A stretch of 64,000 nucleotides of DNA from Thiohalomonas sp963783235 (GCA_963783235.1 CAWAMN010000001.1:186001-250000); one strand, 5' to 3'; shown: positions 51,911 through 63,376, counted from the stretch's first letter. Notes: generated by a model not told the origin, from the sequence alone. Translations and numbers: made by a program.

Positions 51911-52742
51911 AGAGCATTCGCATCAGATCTCGGCGCCGTAGCCGGGGACGGGCAAATACGTCCTCGGCTGCGGCCAAACGTTCCAGTACCGCCAGGCCGC
52001 CCTCCACGATCATTCGGATCTCGAGACCGAATCGAACCGGTTAGTCGTGAACCCAAAGGGGCGCCCTTCAGCATCAGTGCGCGCGCCCGCGCTACCTGAG
52101 CCGCGAACAGTCGGTGCATGGCCGGGTCGCTCCGGCGCTCGCGAAAGTGCGTCTCGGAGACGCCGGCCTTCTCCAATTCGTCGATTGGGATGTAGATCCT
52201 GTTGTTTTCGTTAAAGTCTTGTGCGAGGTCCTGGTAGAAGTTAATCAATTGCAGGGACGTGCAGATGCAATCGGAAAGGGCGAGGTTTTCCTCGCTATCA
52301 CTGCCGTGAAGATGCAGGAGCAGGCGACCGACGGGATCCGCGGAGCGTCGGCAATAGTCGAGCAGCTCTTCGAAGTCCCGGTAGCGTTTGCGGGTGACAT
52401 CCTGCCGGAAGGCCGACAAGAGATCGAAAAAGAGCTGAACCGGCAGTCGATAACGGTGTAACACATCGGCCAGGGCAATGAAGATCGGATCGCCCGGCAG
52501 CCGGCCGTCGGCCGTTTCTTCCAGCATCCTCTCGTAGTCGTTCAGAGCCTGCAGCCGGGATTCGGGTTCGAATCCCCCTCATCGGCCAAGTCATCGGCTG
52601 TGCGCGCGAAGGCATAGATCACCGCCACCGGCCTTCGCATCTCCCGGGGGAGTATCCAGGAGGCGACCGGAAAGTTCTCATAGTGGGACTGCGCGAGCGA
52701 TTGGCAGTGCCGATAAGCCGCTTCCAGTGAAATTGTCGTCAT
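51843..52742 (-). CDS. hpnC: Squalene synthase HpnC (hydroxysqualene synthase) with two apparent frameshifts
   Basis: Reading from the ATG at 52742 gives MTTISLEAAYRHCQSLAQSHYENFPVASW and the first Asp motif YAFARTADDLADEGDS. Near 52560-52570 a base seems missing; adding it restores SRLQALNDYERMLEETADG. The second Asp motif NFYQDLAQDFNENNRIYIP follows. Near 52031-52042 an extra base leads away from the expected FGLEIRMIVEGGLAVLERL. With both repaired, the protein has 299 residues and ends at the TGA at 51843-51845. HpnC converts presqualene diphosphate to hydroxysqualene. The overlap with cysC is unusual. Confidence 0.87.
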
Positions 52743-52835
52743 CTGCCCGTCAGCTCCTTCAGTCGGTTGCGCGACCGCGGCGGGTTGCCGCTTTCCGGCG
52801 GGCTAAATAGCCGTTCGTAACTTCGCTACACAACC

Positions 52836-52939
52836 GGCGGTAAAGATGGGCTCTCCGGGACACGCAATGAATACATCCTTGTAGGCTCGCTGGCGGCATC
52901 CCTGCCGCCAACGGTCCCGAAGAGCCCATCTTCACCGCC
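52836..52939 (+). repeat. Family B long-hairpin repeat, copy 3
   Basis: A 26-bp arm starting GGCGGTAAAGATGGGCTCT (52836-52861) is matched by the inverse complement at 52914-52939 with two mismatches. The core TGAATACATCCTTGTAGGC then CGGCATCCCTGCCG is shared with the copies at 14281 and 29336. It lies between hpnC and gph and could fold into a 104-nt hairpin in RNA. Confidence 0.8.
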
Positions 52940-52968
52940 TCAGGAGGGTGTTCCGAGGTTTGGAACAT

Positions 52969-53649
52969 CTATTTTAGTGGTCCATGCGCGGCGGGTGCGG
53001 ATAGCCAGTCGAGCACCGCCAGTGGCTTCTCGGTCATGCCGTCTGCACCCCAGTCGGTGGGGGTGTCGTTTTCTCCCAAATAGCCCCACAGGGCCACCAG
53101 AGTGGCCATGCCGGCACTGCGACCTGCGATGATATCCCGTTCGGCATCTCCGATGTACAGGCAACGCCCCGGCTCGGTACCGGCCTCTTGGCAGGCCCGG
53201 AGCATCGGAGCCGGGTGCGGTTTCCGCTCCGGGATGGTATCGCCGCTGACGATGCTCGCTGCGCGCTCGGCAAGACCAAGCGCCTCCATCAACGGAAGAG
53301 TCAGCCAGCCCGGTTTGTTGGTGACAACGCCCCAATTGATTTTCCGGCGCTCCAGTTCGGTCAGTAGTGCCTCCATGCCGGGGAAGAGTCGCGTCGCAAC
53401 GGCGAGATTGTCGCGATAAACCGCCAGTAGCCGATGACGAAGCCGATCGAACTCGGAGGTCCCCGGTTTCAGCCCGAACCCGAACTGGATCAGGGCAACA
53501 CCTCCGTGTGAGACCACCGGTCGGATAGTTTCGAAAGGCAGGCGTTCCCGTCCCTCCTCAACAAGGACCCGGTTCAGCGCATCGGCCAGGTCCGGAGCCG
53601 TATCGGCGAGGGTCCCATCCAGATCGAACAGGACGGTTCCAATTGACAT
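52969..53649 (-). CDS. gph: Phosphoglycolate phosphatase
   Basis: A 226-residue HAD phosphatase with VLFDLDGTLADTAPDLADALNRVL (nucleophile Asp near residue 9), VVTNKPGWL, RKPHPAPMLRAC and YIGDAERDIIAGRSAGM. Gph removes 2-phosphoglycolate produced by oxygenase activity of Rubisco or by DNA repair. Gph and ubiG are usually adjacent; here a plus-strand gene with its own terminator sits between them. Confidence 0.92.
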   Translation of the reverse strand: MSIGTVLFDLDGTLADTAPDLADALNRVLVEEGRERLPFETIRPVVSHGGVALIQFGFGLKPGTSEFDRLRHRLLAVYRDNLAVATRLFPGMEALLTELERRKINWGVVTNKPGWLTLPLMEALGLAERAASIVSGDTIPERKPHPAPMLRACQEAGTEPGRCLYIGDAERDIIAGRSAGMATLVALWGYLGENDTPTDWGADGMTEKPLAVLDWLSAPAAHGPLK

Positions 53650-53853
53650 TCACACATCTCCAGGCAATTTCTCCCGAATGTTACCTGAAGCCGGAGTGGG
53701 GTGCTTTTTTCTTATTCACTCTTTCGTTTTTGTAACGGAGTTCAAAGAAACAGCTGTTTTTCGACGGAAGTTTGTTCATTCAGTGATCGAGTTCACACCG
53801 CCACTTTTTCCTATCTACAAAATAGTGGTCACGGGGAACAAAAGGAAGAAATC

Positions 53854-54720
53854 ATGAATAAGATACCTCTTGGCAGAGCCATCACCACGGCTTTTGCGCT
53901 GGCGTTTGCCGCCGGCCTCCACGCCGAAGTGCTGGAACTGGAAACGAACCATCCGATAAACAATGCACAGCAACTTACCATTCCCGGTCAGGTTGCCTTG
54001 AAAGGCGCATTGGGCAACGGGGGAGATAACGACCTCGACTTCTTCAGCTTTTCCGGAAACGCCGGAGACGTGGTCACCATCGATCTTGACAATGGGATCG
54101 GCGGAGAGCAGTCGGTCGATACCGTCATGGCCCTTTTCGACGAGCAGGGGAACATCCTTCGCCTGAATGATGATAGTGCAACGGATCCGGGCAGCACCAG
54201 CACCTCGGATCCGAAGATCGAAAAATTTGTCCTGCCCGAAAGCGGAACGTACACGGTGGGTATCAGTAACTTCCCCCGGTATTTCGGTGTCGGCGGTGTC
54301 GCGCGGGACGGTCTCGTGCCGGGGGACTACGACTTGGTCGTCTCGGGCATTTCCGATTCGGTCAAACAGGTTCCGATCGTTATTAAGCCCGGGAACAATG
54401 GAATTGCACCCATCAATCCGAAGAGTCGCGGAAAAATCCCCGTGGCGATCCTCGGGTCAGCGGATTTCGACGTGATGAACATTGACCTGGATACCCTGCG
54501 GTTCGGGTCGAAGGGCGATGAAGAGAGCCTGTGGAAGTGCAACTGGACGGGTACGGATATCAACGGCGACGGGCGCGTTGATCGCATATGTCACTTCAAA
54601 AATCAAAAGGCCGCCTTTGAGCCCACCGATGCCGAGGCCATCCTGACAGGGGAGGTGAACGGCAAGAAGTTCGAAGGGCGCGGTTATCTGAAAGTGGTGC
54701 CCAAAAAAGCCGTGCGGTAA
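53854..54720 (+). CDS. Secreted PPC-domain protein with C-terminal EF-hand-like domain
   Basis: A 288-residue protein with a signal peptide (about 1-24, cleavage after GLHA). A pre-peptidase C-terminal-like beta domain follows (about 35-172: DLDFFSFSGNAGDVVTIDL, LPESGTYTVGISN, PGDYDLVVSGI). The second domain (about 178-285) has VIKPGNNGIAPINPKSRGKIPVAILGS and a calcium-type loop DINGDGRVDR. This combination is common in extracellular proteins of unknown function. GGAAG precedes the ATG. The AT-rich leader and lone plus-strand position within a conserved minus-strand operon suggest insertion. A strong terminator follows. Confidence 0.83.
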   Translation: MNKIPLGRAITTAFALAFAAGLHAEVLELETNHPINNAQQLTIPGQVALKGALGNGGDNDLDFFSFSGNAGDVVTIDLDNGIGGEQSVDTVMALFDEQGNILRLNDDSATDPGSTSTSDPKIEKFVLPESGTYTVGISNFPRYFGVGGVARDGLVPGDYDLVVSGISDSVKQVPIVIKPGNNGIAPINPKSRGKIPVAILGSADFDVMNIDLDTLRFGSKGDEESLWKCNWTGTDINGDGRVDRICHFKNQKAAFEPTDAEAILTGEVNGKKFEGRGYLKVVPKKAVR

Positions 54721-54749
54721 AAACGGCGAGTAATCCTTAGCAAACAGAG

Positions 54750-54777
54750 CCGGGGCAAGTTGCCCCGGTTTTTTTTT
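54750..54777 (+). terminator. Terminator of the PPC-domain gene
   Basis: CCGGGGCA-agt-TGCCCCGG followed by nine T residues, about 30 bp beyond the stop. Confidence 0.92.
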
Positions 54778-54806
54778 GCGGATGCCGAATTGGGGTTGCT
54801 TTACCC

Positions 54807-55529
54807 CTATGACAGGTTCGATGCCGGACGAATGCAGTAGGCCAGATAATTGACGTCGATATTCCGGCCGAGACTGTATTGACGGCTGAGCGGGTTATAG
54901 CTCATGCCGGTCAGCTCCTTGACCTGCAGCCCCCCACGGCGGGCCCAGCTCTCCATCTCCGAGGGACGAATGAACTTGGCGTAATCGTGGGTCCCCTTCG
55001 GCAGCAGTCGCAGCAGGTATTCGGCGCCGAGAATGGCCAGCAGGTAGGATTTGGGATTTCGGTTGAGGGTCGAGAAGAATACCTTGCCGCCCGGCTTGAC
55101 CAGCCGTGCACAGGCGGCGATGGCCGATGCCGGATCGGGGACATGCTCCAGCATCTCCATACAGGTCACCGCATCGAAGGCTCCCGGCATCTCTTCGGCC
55201 AGCGCCTCCACGGTGATCTGTCGATATTCGACCTTCACGCCCGATTCGAGCTGGTGCAAGCGTGCCACCGAAAGCGGCGCTTCCCCCATGTCGATGCCGG
55301 TGACTTCCGCACCGCGAAAAGCCATGGCTTCGGAGAGGATCCCGCCGCCGCAGCCGACGTCGAGCACCCGTTTGCCGGAGAGGCCCGCGCGCTCCTCGAC
55401 ATAATCGAGGCGCAGCGGGTTGATGTCGTGCAGCGGCTTGAACTCGCTGTTGGGGTCCCACCAGCGGGAGGCAAGCTCCTCGAACTTGCGCAACTCGCTC
55501 GGATCGACGTTATGTGCCTGCTCGTTCAT
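54807..55529 (-). CDS. ubiG: Ubiquinone biosynthesis O-methyltransferase UbiG
   Basis: A 240-residue SAM-dependent methyltransferase: FEELASRWWDPNSEFKPLHDINPLRLDYV at the N terminus, the SAM-binding loop VLDVGCGGGILSEAMA near residue 55, and TCMEMLEHVPDP. It performs both O-methylations in ubiquinone synthesis. The ATG at 55529 begins MNEQAHNVDPSEL, and upstream codons fall in repeat sequence. mtaD lies upstream across a family C repeat, so cotranscription is possible. Confidence 0.96.
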   Translation of the reverse strand: MNEQAHNVDPSELRKFEELASRWWDPNSEFKPLHDINPLRLDYVEERAGLSGKRVLDVGCGGGILSEAMAFRGAEVTGIDMGEAPLSVARLHQLESGVKVEYRQITVEALAEEMPGAFDAVTCMEMLEHVPDPASAIAACARLVKPGGKVFFSTLNRNPKSYLLAILGAEYLLRLLPKGTHDYAKFIRPSEMESWARRGGLQVKELTGMSYNPLSRQYSLGRNIDVNYLAYCIRPASNLS

Positions 55530-55544
55530 CTTTTCTCTCGTGTT

Positions 55545-55657
55545 AACCACGGGGCACACGGGGATCACGGGGGGATTCAGGGACTGCGTATATGAGTTCT
55601 CGCGGCCTTGTCGCTTCCAAAATCTTTATCTCCGTGTTCCCCGTGACCCCCGTGGTT
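55545..55657. repeat. Family C inverted pair between mtaD and ubiG
   Basis: AACCACGGGGCACACGGGGA continuing to TCACGGGG (55545-55574) pairs with CCGTGTTCCCCGTGACCCCC followed by GTGGTT (55632-55657). The left arm begins 15 bp before the ubiG ATG, and the right arm ends 7 bp before the mtaD stop. Confidence 0.72.
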
Positions 55658-55664
55658 TAGCTGT

Positions 55665-56978
55665 TTAATCAAATTCGCCCAATTTCATTCGCCACTCCGC
55701 CGTGCGTGCGCGGAGCGCTTCGACATCGATGGTGGTCAGTTCACCGGCCCGGACGACGTGTCGGCCGGCGACCCACACGTCCGTCACATGGTCGCGCCCG
55801 GCGGCGTAAACCAGCTGCGATAGGGGATGATAGACCGGGCTGGTCTCGATGTCGTCCAGTCGAACGGCCGTGATATCGGCCGCCTTGCCTGTCTCCAGGG
55901 AGCCCGTCACGCCATCCAGCCCCAGGGCTCGTGCTCCGTTCAGGGTGGCCATGCGAAGTGCCATAGCGGCGGGAAGGGCGCTGGCATCGCCGGCCACGCC
56001 CTTGGCCAGCAGCGCGGCGGTGCGCATCTCGCCTAACATATCCAGGTCGTTGTTGCTGGCGGCTCCATCGGTGCCCAGGGCGACATTCACTCCCGAGTCG
56101 AGCAGTTTCGCGGTCGGGCAGAAACCGCTCGCCAATTTGAGGTTGGACTCCGGGCAGTGCGCCACATGGACGCCTTCGCCGGCAATGCGTTCGATTTCCG
56201 CCGCTTCCAACTGGGTCATGTGCACCGCCAGCAGTCGGGGTGACATCAGCCCGAGTCGCTCCAGCCTTTCGATGGGGCGCCTGCCGAACTGCTGGATGGA
56301 ATCCTTGACCTCATCCGCGGTCTCATGGAGATGGATGTGGATAGGAATATCCAGCTCCTCGGCATAGGTGGCGACGCGCTCCAGGGGGCCGTCGGAGATG
56401 GTGTAGGGTGCATGGGGAGCGAAAGCGGTGGTCACCAGCGCATCGTTGCGGAGTCCGTCGTGGACCTCGAGGGCCTTATGCAGGTACTCATCGGCGTTTT
56501 CCGCCCAAGGGGTCGGAAAATCGATAACGATAAGCCCCACGACGGCCCGGATACCGGCGTGCTCGGCCTGACGCGCCGCTTCGTCCGGAAAGAAGTACAT
56601 ATCGTTGAAGCAGGTGGTGCCGCCGCGCAGCATCTCCGCCATGGCCAGTTGCGAGCCGTCGCGCACGAATTCCGGACTGACCCAGCGCGCCTCGGCCGGC
56701 CAGATGTGGTTCTTCAGCCACTCCATCAACGGCAGGTCGCCGCCCAGCCCGCGCATCAGCGACATGGCGGTGTGGGTGTGGGCGTTGATCAGGCCCGGAA
56801 TCAGGGCGTGGCCGGGCAGGTCGATTTCATTTTCCGCCTGGTAGTCGGCTTTGGCCGAATCGGTGGGGAGTATCGCCACGATACGCCCGGCATTCACAGC
56901 GATGCTGTGGCGTTCGAGGACACCCTCGGGCTCGACCGGAATGACCCACCCGGCATGAATCAGGGTTTCTACGTTCAT
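55665..56978 (-). CDS. mtaD: 5'-methylthioadenosine/S-adenosylhomocysteine deaminase
   Basis: A 437-residue TRZ/ATZ amidohydrolase. The metal motif NAHTHTAMSLMRG lies near residue 65, then HIHLHET, AHCPESNLKLASG and GTDGAASNNDLDML. It deaminates methylthioadenosine or S-adenosylhomocysteine. MtnA, divergently encoded at 57140, acts in the same methylthio recycling area, which supports the call. The ATG at 56978 begins MNVETLIHAGW; codons above it are not family-like. Confidence 0.9.
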   Translation of the reverse strand: MNVETLIHAGWVIPVEPEGVLERHSIAVNAGRIVAILPTDSAKADYQAENEIDLPGHALIPGLINAHTHTAMSLMRGLGGDLPLMEWLKNHIWPAEARWVSPEFVRDGSQLAMAEMLRGGTTCFNDMYFFPDEAARQAEHAGIRAVVGLIVIDFPTPWAENADEYLHKALEVHDGLRNDALVTTAFAPHAPYTISDGPLERVATYAEELDIPIHIHLHETADEVKDSIQQFGRRPIERLERLGLMSPRLLAVHMTQLEAAEIERIAGEGVHVAHCPESNLKLASGFCPTAKLLDSGVNVALGTDGAASNNDLDMLGEMRTAALLAKGVAGDASALPAAMALRMATLNGARALGLDGVTGSLETGKAADITAVRLDDIETSPVYHPLSQLVYAAGRDHVTDVWVAGRHVVRAGELTTIDVEALRARTAEWRMKLGEFD

Positions 56979-57139
56979 GGGAGCGGAAAGATACCTATAT
57001 AAGCGCCCTGTGGCCAGTAAAGCGGGTCTTTGGGGTACCGGTACCGCCAACTCGGTCGCGCGGGTGAGCGCTTCATACTGCACCGGCACCTGCCGACCTC
57101 TGGTAGACTTTCGTCTTTCCCTATCGTTCCGGTAAGTCC

Positions 57140-58189
57140 ATGCAATTCGATACCATCCGTGCCGTCCTCTGGGAGGAGGATCGCCTCAAACTGCTTGACC
57201 AGCGACGGTTACCCGTCGAAGAGGTCTACATCGATTACGATGAGCCGGTTGCCGTGGCCGCTGCTATACGCGATATGGTCGTTCGCGGCGCTCCGGCCAT
57301 CGGGGTGACGGCAGCCTATGGCGTTGTCCTGGCGGCCAGGCGCCGGTACGCCCAGGACCAGGAACATTGGCGCGAAGCCATTCGTGCCGATTTCGAGGCG
57401 CTGGCGGCCTCGCGGCCAACGGCCGTGAATCTTTTCTGGGCGCTCGAGCGCATGGGACGGCTCATGGACACGTTGACCGGCGAGCCGGTGGGTCCGCTGT
57501 TGGCCGAGGCGAAAACCATTCACGCGGAGGATGTGGCGGCCAATCAGCGGATGGGACAGCTGGGTGCGGCACTGATCGCCCCGGAGGGGCGCGGGGTATT
57601 GACCCACTGCAATACCGGGTCGCTTGCCACCGGCGGATACGGTACCGCCTTGGGGGTGATTCGCAGCGCCTTTGAGCAAAAACGCATCGCCCAGGTGTAT
57701 GCCGATGAAACCCGTCCCTGGCTGCAGGGGGCGCGGCTGACCGCGTGGGAGTTGGTCAAGGACGGCATCCCGGTGACGCTCCTGGCCGATGGCGCCGGCG
57801 CCGCTCTGATGCGTGAAGGGCGGGTCAACTGGCTCATCGTCGGCTCCGACCGGATTGCGGCCAATGGCGACGTGGCCAACAAGATCGGAACCTATCACGC
57901 GGCCATCGCTGCACGTCACCACGGGGTGAAGGTTATGGTGGTGGCGCCGACCTCCACCGTGGACATGAGTCTTCCCAGCGGTGATCGCATTCCCATCGAG
58001 AGCCGCTCCCCGGACGAGGTCCTGGGGTGCGGCGGTCATGCTGTCGCCGCCCCCGGGGCCAAGGCCTGGAACCCCGCCTTTGACGTGACGCCGGCGGAAC
58101 TGATCGACGCCATCATCACCGAAAAAGGCGTGGTAGAGCAGCCGACCGCGGAGAAGATGGCGGACATGATGAAAAAGCCGGAACTTTGA
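57140..58189 (+). CDS. mtnA: Methylthioribose-1-phosphate isomerase
   Basis: A 349-residue protein converting methylthioribose-1-phosphate to methylthioribulose-1-phosphate. Features include RGAPAIGVTAAYGVVLAA, ILTHCNTG-like VLTHCNTGSLATGGYGTALG with the catalytic Cys near residue 158, ETRPWLQGARLTAWEL, and the catalytic Asp in IVGSDRIAANGDVANKIGTY near residue 237. It directly precedes gyrA, as in several gammaproteobacteria. Confidence 0.96.
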   Translation: MQFDTIRAVLWEEDRLKLLDQRRLPVEEVYIDYDEPVAVAAAIRDMVVRGAPAIGVTAAYGVVLAARRRYAQDQEHWREAIRADFEALAASRPTAVNLFWALERMGRLMDTLTGEPVGPLLAEAKTIHAEDVAANQRMGQLGAALIAPEGRGVLTHCNTGSLATGGYGTALGVIRSAFEQKRIAQVYADETRPWLQGARLTAWELVKDGIPVTLLADGAGAALMREGRVNWLIVGSDRIAANGDVANKIGTYHAAIAARHHGVKVMVVAPTSTVDMSLPSGDRIPIESRSPDEVLGCGGHAVAAPGAKAWNPAFDVTPAELIDAIITEKGVVEQPTAEKMADMMKKPEL

Positions 58190-58338
58190 GCGGGTGAACG
58201 GTCGCCAGAGGCCCCCTGGGCCTCTCTGAGCGGTTTTATGCCGGATGCGGGGGCGAAGCCGGGTATGGTATCATCGTCCCTATTTATCGGCTTCAGCCGG
58301 GTTTTTATCCGAGTTTCAAGAAACGGACCTCCTGCTAG

Positions 58339-60912
<2,574 letters not shown>

Positions 60913-60937
60913 GCTTGGCAGCGCAAAAAACAGAATG

Positions 60938-61008
60938 AACCACGGGGCGCACGGGGTACACGGGGAGATTTTGAGCAAAACCCCGTGCCCCCCGCGTACC
61001 CCGTGGTT
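60938..61008. repeat. Family C inverted pair between gyrA and serC
   Basis: AACCACGGGGCGCACGGGGT continuing to ACACGGGG (60938-60966) pairs with AACCCCGTGCCCCCCGCGTA then CCCCGTGGTT (60979-61008) across a 12-bp loop. It could form a very strong RNA hairpin but lacks a T tract. Confidence 0.78.
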
Positions 61009-61037
61009 AACTCGCTTTTCGTAATCAGGAGACGCAT

Positions 61038-62111
61038 ATGGGACGGGTGTTTAATTTCAGTGCCGGGCCGGCGATGTTGCCGCAGGTGGTTATCGAGCGG
61101 GCCCGGGACGAGATGCTGGACTGGCAGGGCAGTGGCATGTCGGTGATGGAGATGAGCCATCGCGGCAAGGAGTTCGTGTCGATCGCCGAGAAGGCGGAGG
61201 CCGACCTGCGCGATCTGATGGGCATTCCAGCCAACTACAAGGTCCTTTTCCTGCAGGGCGGCGCCTCCAGTCAGTTCGCCATGGTTCCCATGAACCTGCT
61301 GCCGGGCAAGGGTAAGGCGGATTACACCAACACCGGTTCCTGGTCGAAAAAGGCGATTGCCGAAGCCAAGCGCTATGGCGAGGTGAACATCGCGGCGGAA
61401 ACCTCCATGACCTGTCCCGCACAGGCGGACTTGAGCCTCAGCGCGGATGCCGCCTACGTGCACTACACCCCGAACGAGACCATCCAGGGGATCGAATTCC
61501 CCTACATCCCGGAAACCGGCAATGTACCGCTGGTGGCGGATATGTCCTCCACCATCCTGTCGCGGCCCATCGATGTGTCGAAGTTCGGCATCATCTACGC
61601 CGGTGCCCAGAAGAACATCGGTCCGGCGGGCCTGACGGTGGCCATCGTCCGTGACGACCTGATCGGTGAAGCGCTCGACGGCACCCCGAGCATGTTCCAG
61701 TACAAGACCCATGCCGATGCCGGTTCCATGTATAACACGCCGCCGACCTATGCCTGGTATCTGGCGGGTCTGGTGTTCGACTGGTTGAAGAACGATATCG
61801 GCGGACTGGACAAAATGGCCGAGATCAACGAGCGCAAGGCGAAGAAATTGTATGACGCCGTGGACGGCTCCGATTTCTACGCCAACCCGGTCGACCCCGG
61901 CTGTCGCTCCTGGATGAATGTGCCGTTCACCCTCGCCAATGCCGACCTCAACGCCACCTTCCTGGAGGAGGCCAAGAAGCAGGGCCTCACCACCCTCAAG
62001 GGCCACCGTTCCGTCGGCGGCATGCGTGCCTCCATTTATAACGCCATGCCCGAAGCGGGCGTTGACGCCCTAGTGGCCTTTATGGCCGATTTCGAAAAGC
62101 GCCACGGTTAA
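61038..62111 (+). CDS. serC: Phosphoserine aminotransferase
   Basis: A 357-residue class V aminotransferase: FNFSAGPAMLPQVVIERA at the N terminus, FLQGGASSQFAMVPMNLL near residue 72, and the PLP lysine in YAGAQKNIGPAGLT near residue 196. It makes 3-phosphoserine and also serves pyridoxine synthesis. AGGAGA lies 8 bp before the ATG. serA, the preceding pathway enzyme, is encoded next. Confidence 0.97.
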   Translation: MGRVFNFSAGPAMLPQVVIERARDEMLDWQGSGMSVMEMSHRGKEFVSIAEKAEADLRDLMGIPANYKVLFLQGGASSQFAMVPMNLLPGKGKADYTNTGSWSKKAIAEAKRYGEVNIAAETSMTCPAQADLSLSADAAYVHYTPNETIQGIEFPYIPETGNVPLVADMSSTILSRPIDVSKFGIIYAGAQKNIGPAGLTVAIVRDDLIGEALDGTPSMFQYKTHADAGSMYNTPPTYAWYLAGLVFDWLKNDIGGLDKMAEINERKAKKLYDAVDGSDFYANPVDPGCRSWMNVPFTLANADLNATFLEEAKKQGLTTLKGHRSVGGMRASIYNAMPEAGVDALVAFMADFEKRHG

Positions 62112-62123
62112 AAGAAAAAGGAT

Positions 62124-62193
62124 AGCCACAGGGCACACAGAGAACTCAGAGGACCCAAGGCGTTGTAATTGTGCCCTCTGTGTCCTCTGTGGT
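62124..62193. repeat. Family C inverted pair between serC and serA
   Basis: AGCCACAGGGCACACAGAG (62124-62142) pairs with GTGCCCTCTGTGTCCTCTGT continuing to GGT (62171-62193). The right arm runs directly into GAGGAG, the ribosome-binding site of serA. Confidence 0.75.
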
Positions 62194-62204
62194 GAGGAGA
62201 AGTC

Positions 62205-63374
62205 ATGTATAAGATTCTGACGTTGAACAATATCTCGGTGGCGGGGCTGGAGAAGTTGCCGCGAGAGCGCTATGAGGTCGCCTCGGAAATCCAGCACCCC
62301 GATGCGATCCTGTTGCGCTCGTTCAAGATGCACGGCATGGAGATCCCCGAGTCGCTGAAGGCGGTGGGTCGTGCCGGGGCGGGGGTGAACAATATCCCTG
62401 TCGACGAGATGAGCAAACGCGGTATCCCGGTGTTCAACGCCCCTGGCGCGAACTCCAATGCGGTCAAGGAACTGGTGATCGCGGGCATGCTCCTTGCTTG
62501 TCGCAACATCGGTCCGGCCTGGGACTTTGCCCGTGGGCTGGAGGGCTCCGACGCCGAGATCGGCAAACAGGTTGAGGCCGGCAAGAAGAACTTCGGCGGC
62601 TATGAGTTGCCGGGCCGTACTCTGGGTGTCATCGGTCTCGGTGCCATCGGGGGCCGGGTGGCCAACGCGGCCGTCTCGTTGGGCATGAACGTGATCGGTT
62701 TCGATCCGGGCATTACCGTGGAAGGGGCCTGGGCCCTGGACGCCTCGGTGCGCCAGGCGGCCAGTGTCGACGAGGTCCTCACCAACTGCGACTTCATCAC
62801 CTTCCATGTACCGCTGGTGGACGCGACCCGTCACATGATCAATGCCGAGCGCCTGAAGCGGATGCGCGACGGTGTGGTGATCCTGAACTTTGCCCGCGAC
62901 GGCATCGTGGATGACGAGGCCGTGGTCGAAGGCATCGAGTCGGGCAAGGTCTACGGCTATGTCTGTGACTTCCCCAGTAACCTGCTCAAAGACAATCCCA
63001 AGGTCATCACGCTGCCGCATCTGGGCGCCTCGACGCGGGAAGCCGAAGAGAACTGTGCGGTGATGGTGGCCGAACAGGTACGGGACTATCTGGAAAACGG
63101 CAACATCGTCAACTCGGTCAATTTCCCCGAAGTGATCATGCCGCGCACGGAGAACTGTTATCGCCTGATCGTGGTGAACAGCAACGTCCCCAATATGCTC
63201 GGACAGATCTCCACCAAGCTGGCCGATACCGGCGTCAATATCCATGACATGCTGAACAAGTCCAAGGGTGAACTTGCCTACACCCTGGTGGACGTTGATC
63301 AGGCGATCCCCGAGTCCTGCGCAGCCGACATCAAGGCCATTGATGGCGTGCTCGCGGTACGGATCATCGATTGA
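62205..63374 (+). CDS. serA: D-3-phosphoglycerate dehydrogenase
   Basis: A 389-residue NAD-dependent dehydrogenase that opens serine biosynthesis. It shows GRAGAGVNNIPVDEM near residue 60, the Rossmann motif LGVIGLGAIGGRVAN near residue 143, the catalytic Arg/His region (NFARDGIVDDEAV and LPHLGASTREAEENCA), and a C-terminal ACT domain (about 320-389) that probably senses serine. GAGGAG stands 5 bp before the ATG. pheA begins 2 bp after its stop. Confidence 0.96.
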   Translation: MYKILTLNNISVAGLEKLPRERYEVASEIQHPDAILLRSFKMHGMEIPESLKAVGRAGAGVNNIPVDEMSKRGIPVFNAPGANSNAVKELVIAGMLLACRNIGPAWDFARGLEGSDAEIGKQVEAGKKNFGGYELPGRTLGVIGLGAIGGRVANAAVSLGMNVIGFDPGITVEGAWALDASVRQAASVDEVLTNCDFITFHVPLVDATRHMINAERLKRMRDGVVILNFARDGIVDDEAVVEGIESGKVYGYVCDFPSNLLKDNPKVITLPHLGASTREAEENCAVMVAEQVRDYLENGNIVNSVNFPEVIMPRTENCYRLIVVNSNVPNMLGQISTKLADTGVNIHDMLNKSKGELAYTLVDVDQAIPESCAADIKAIDGVLAVRIID

Positions 63375-63376
63375 GC

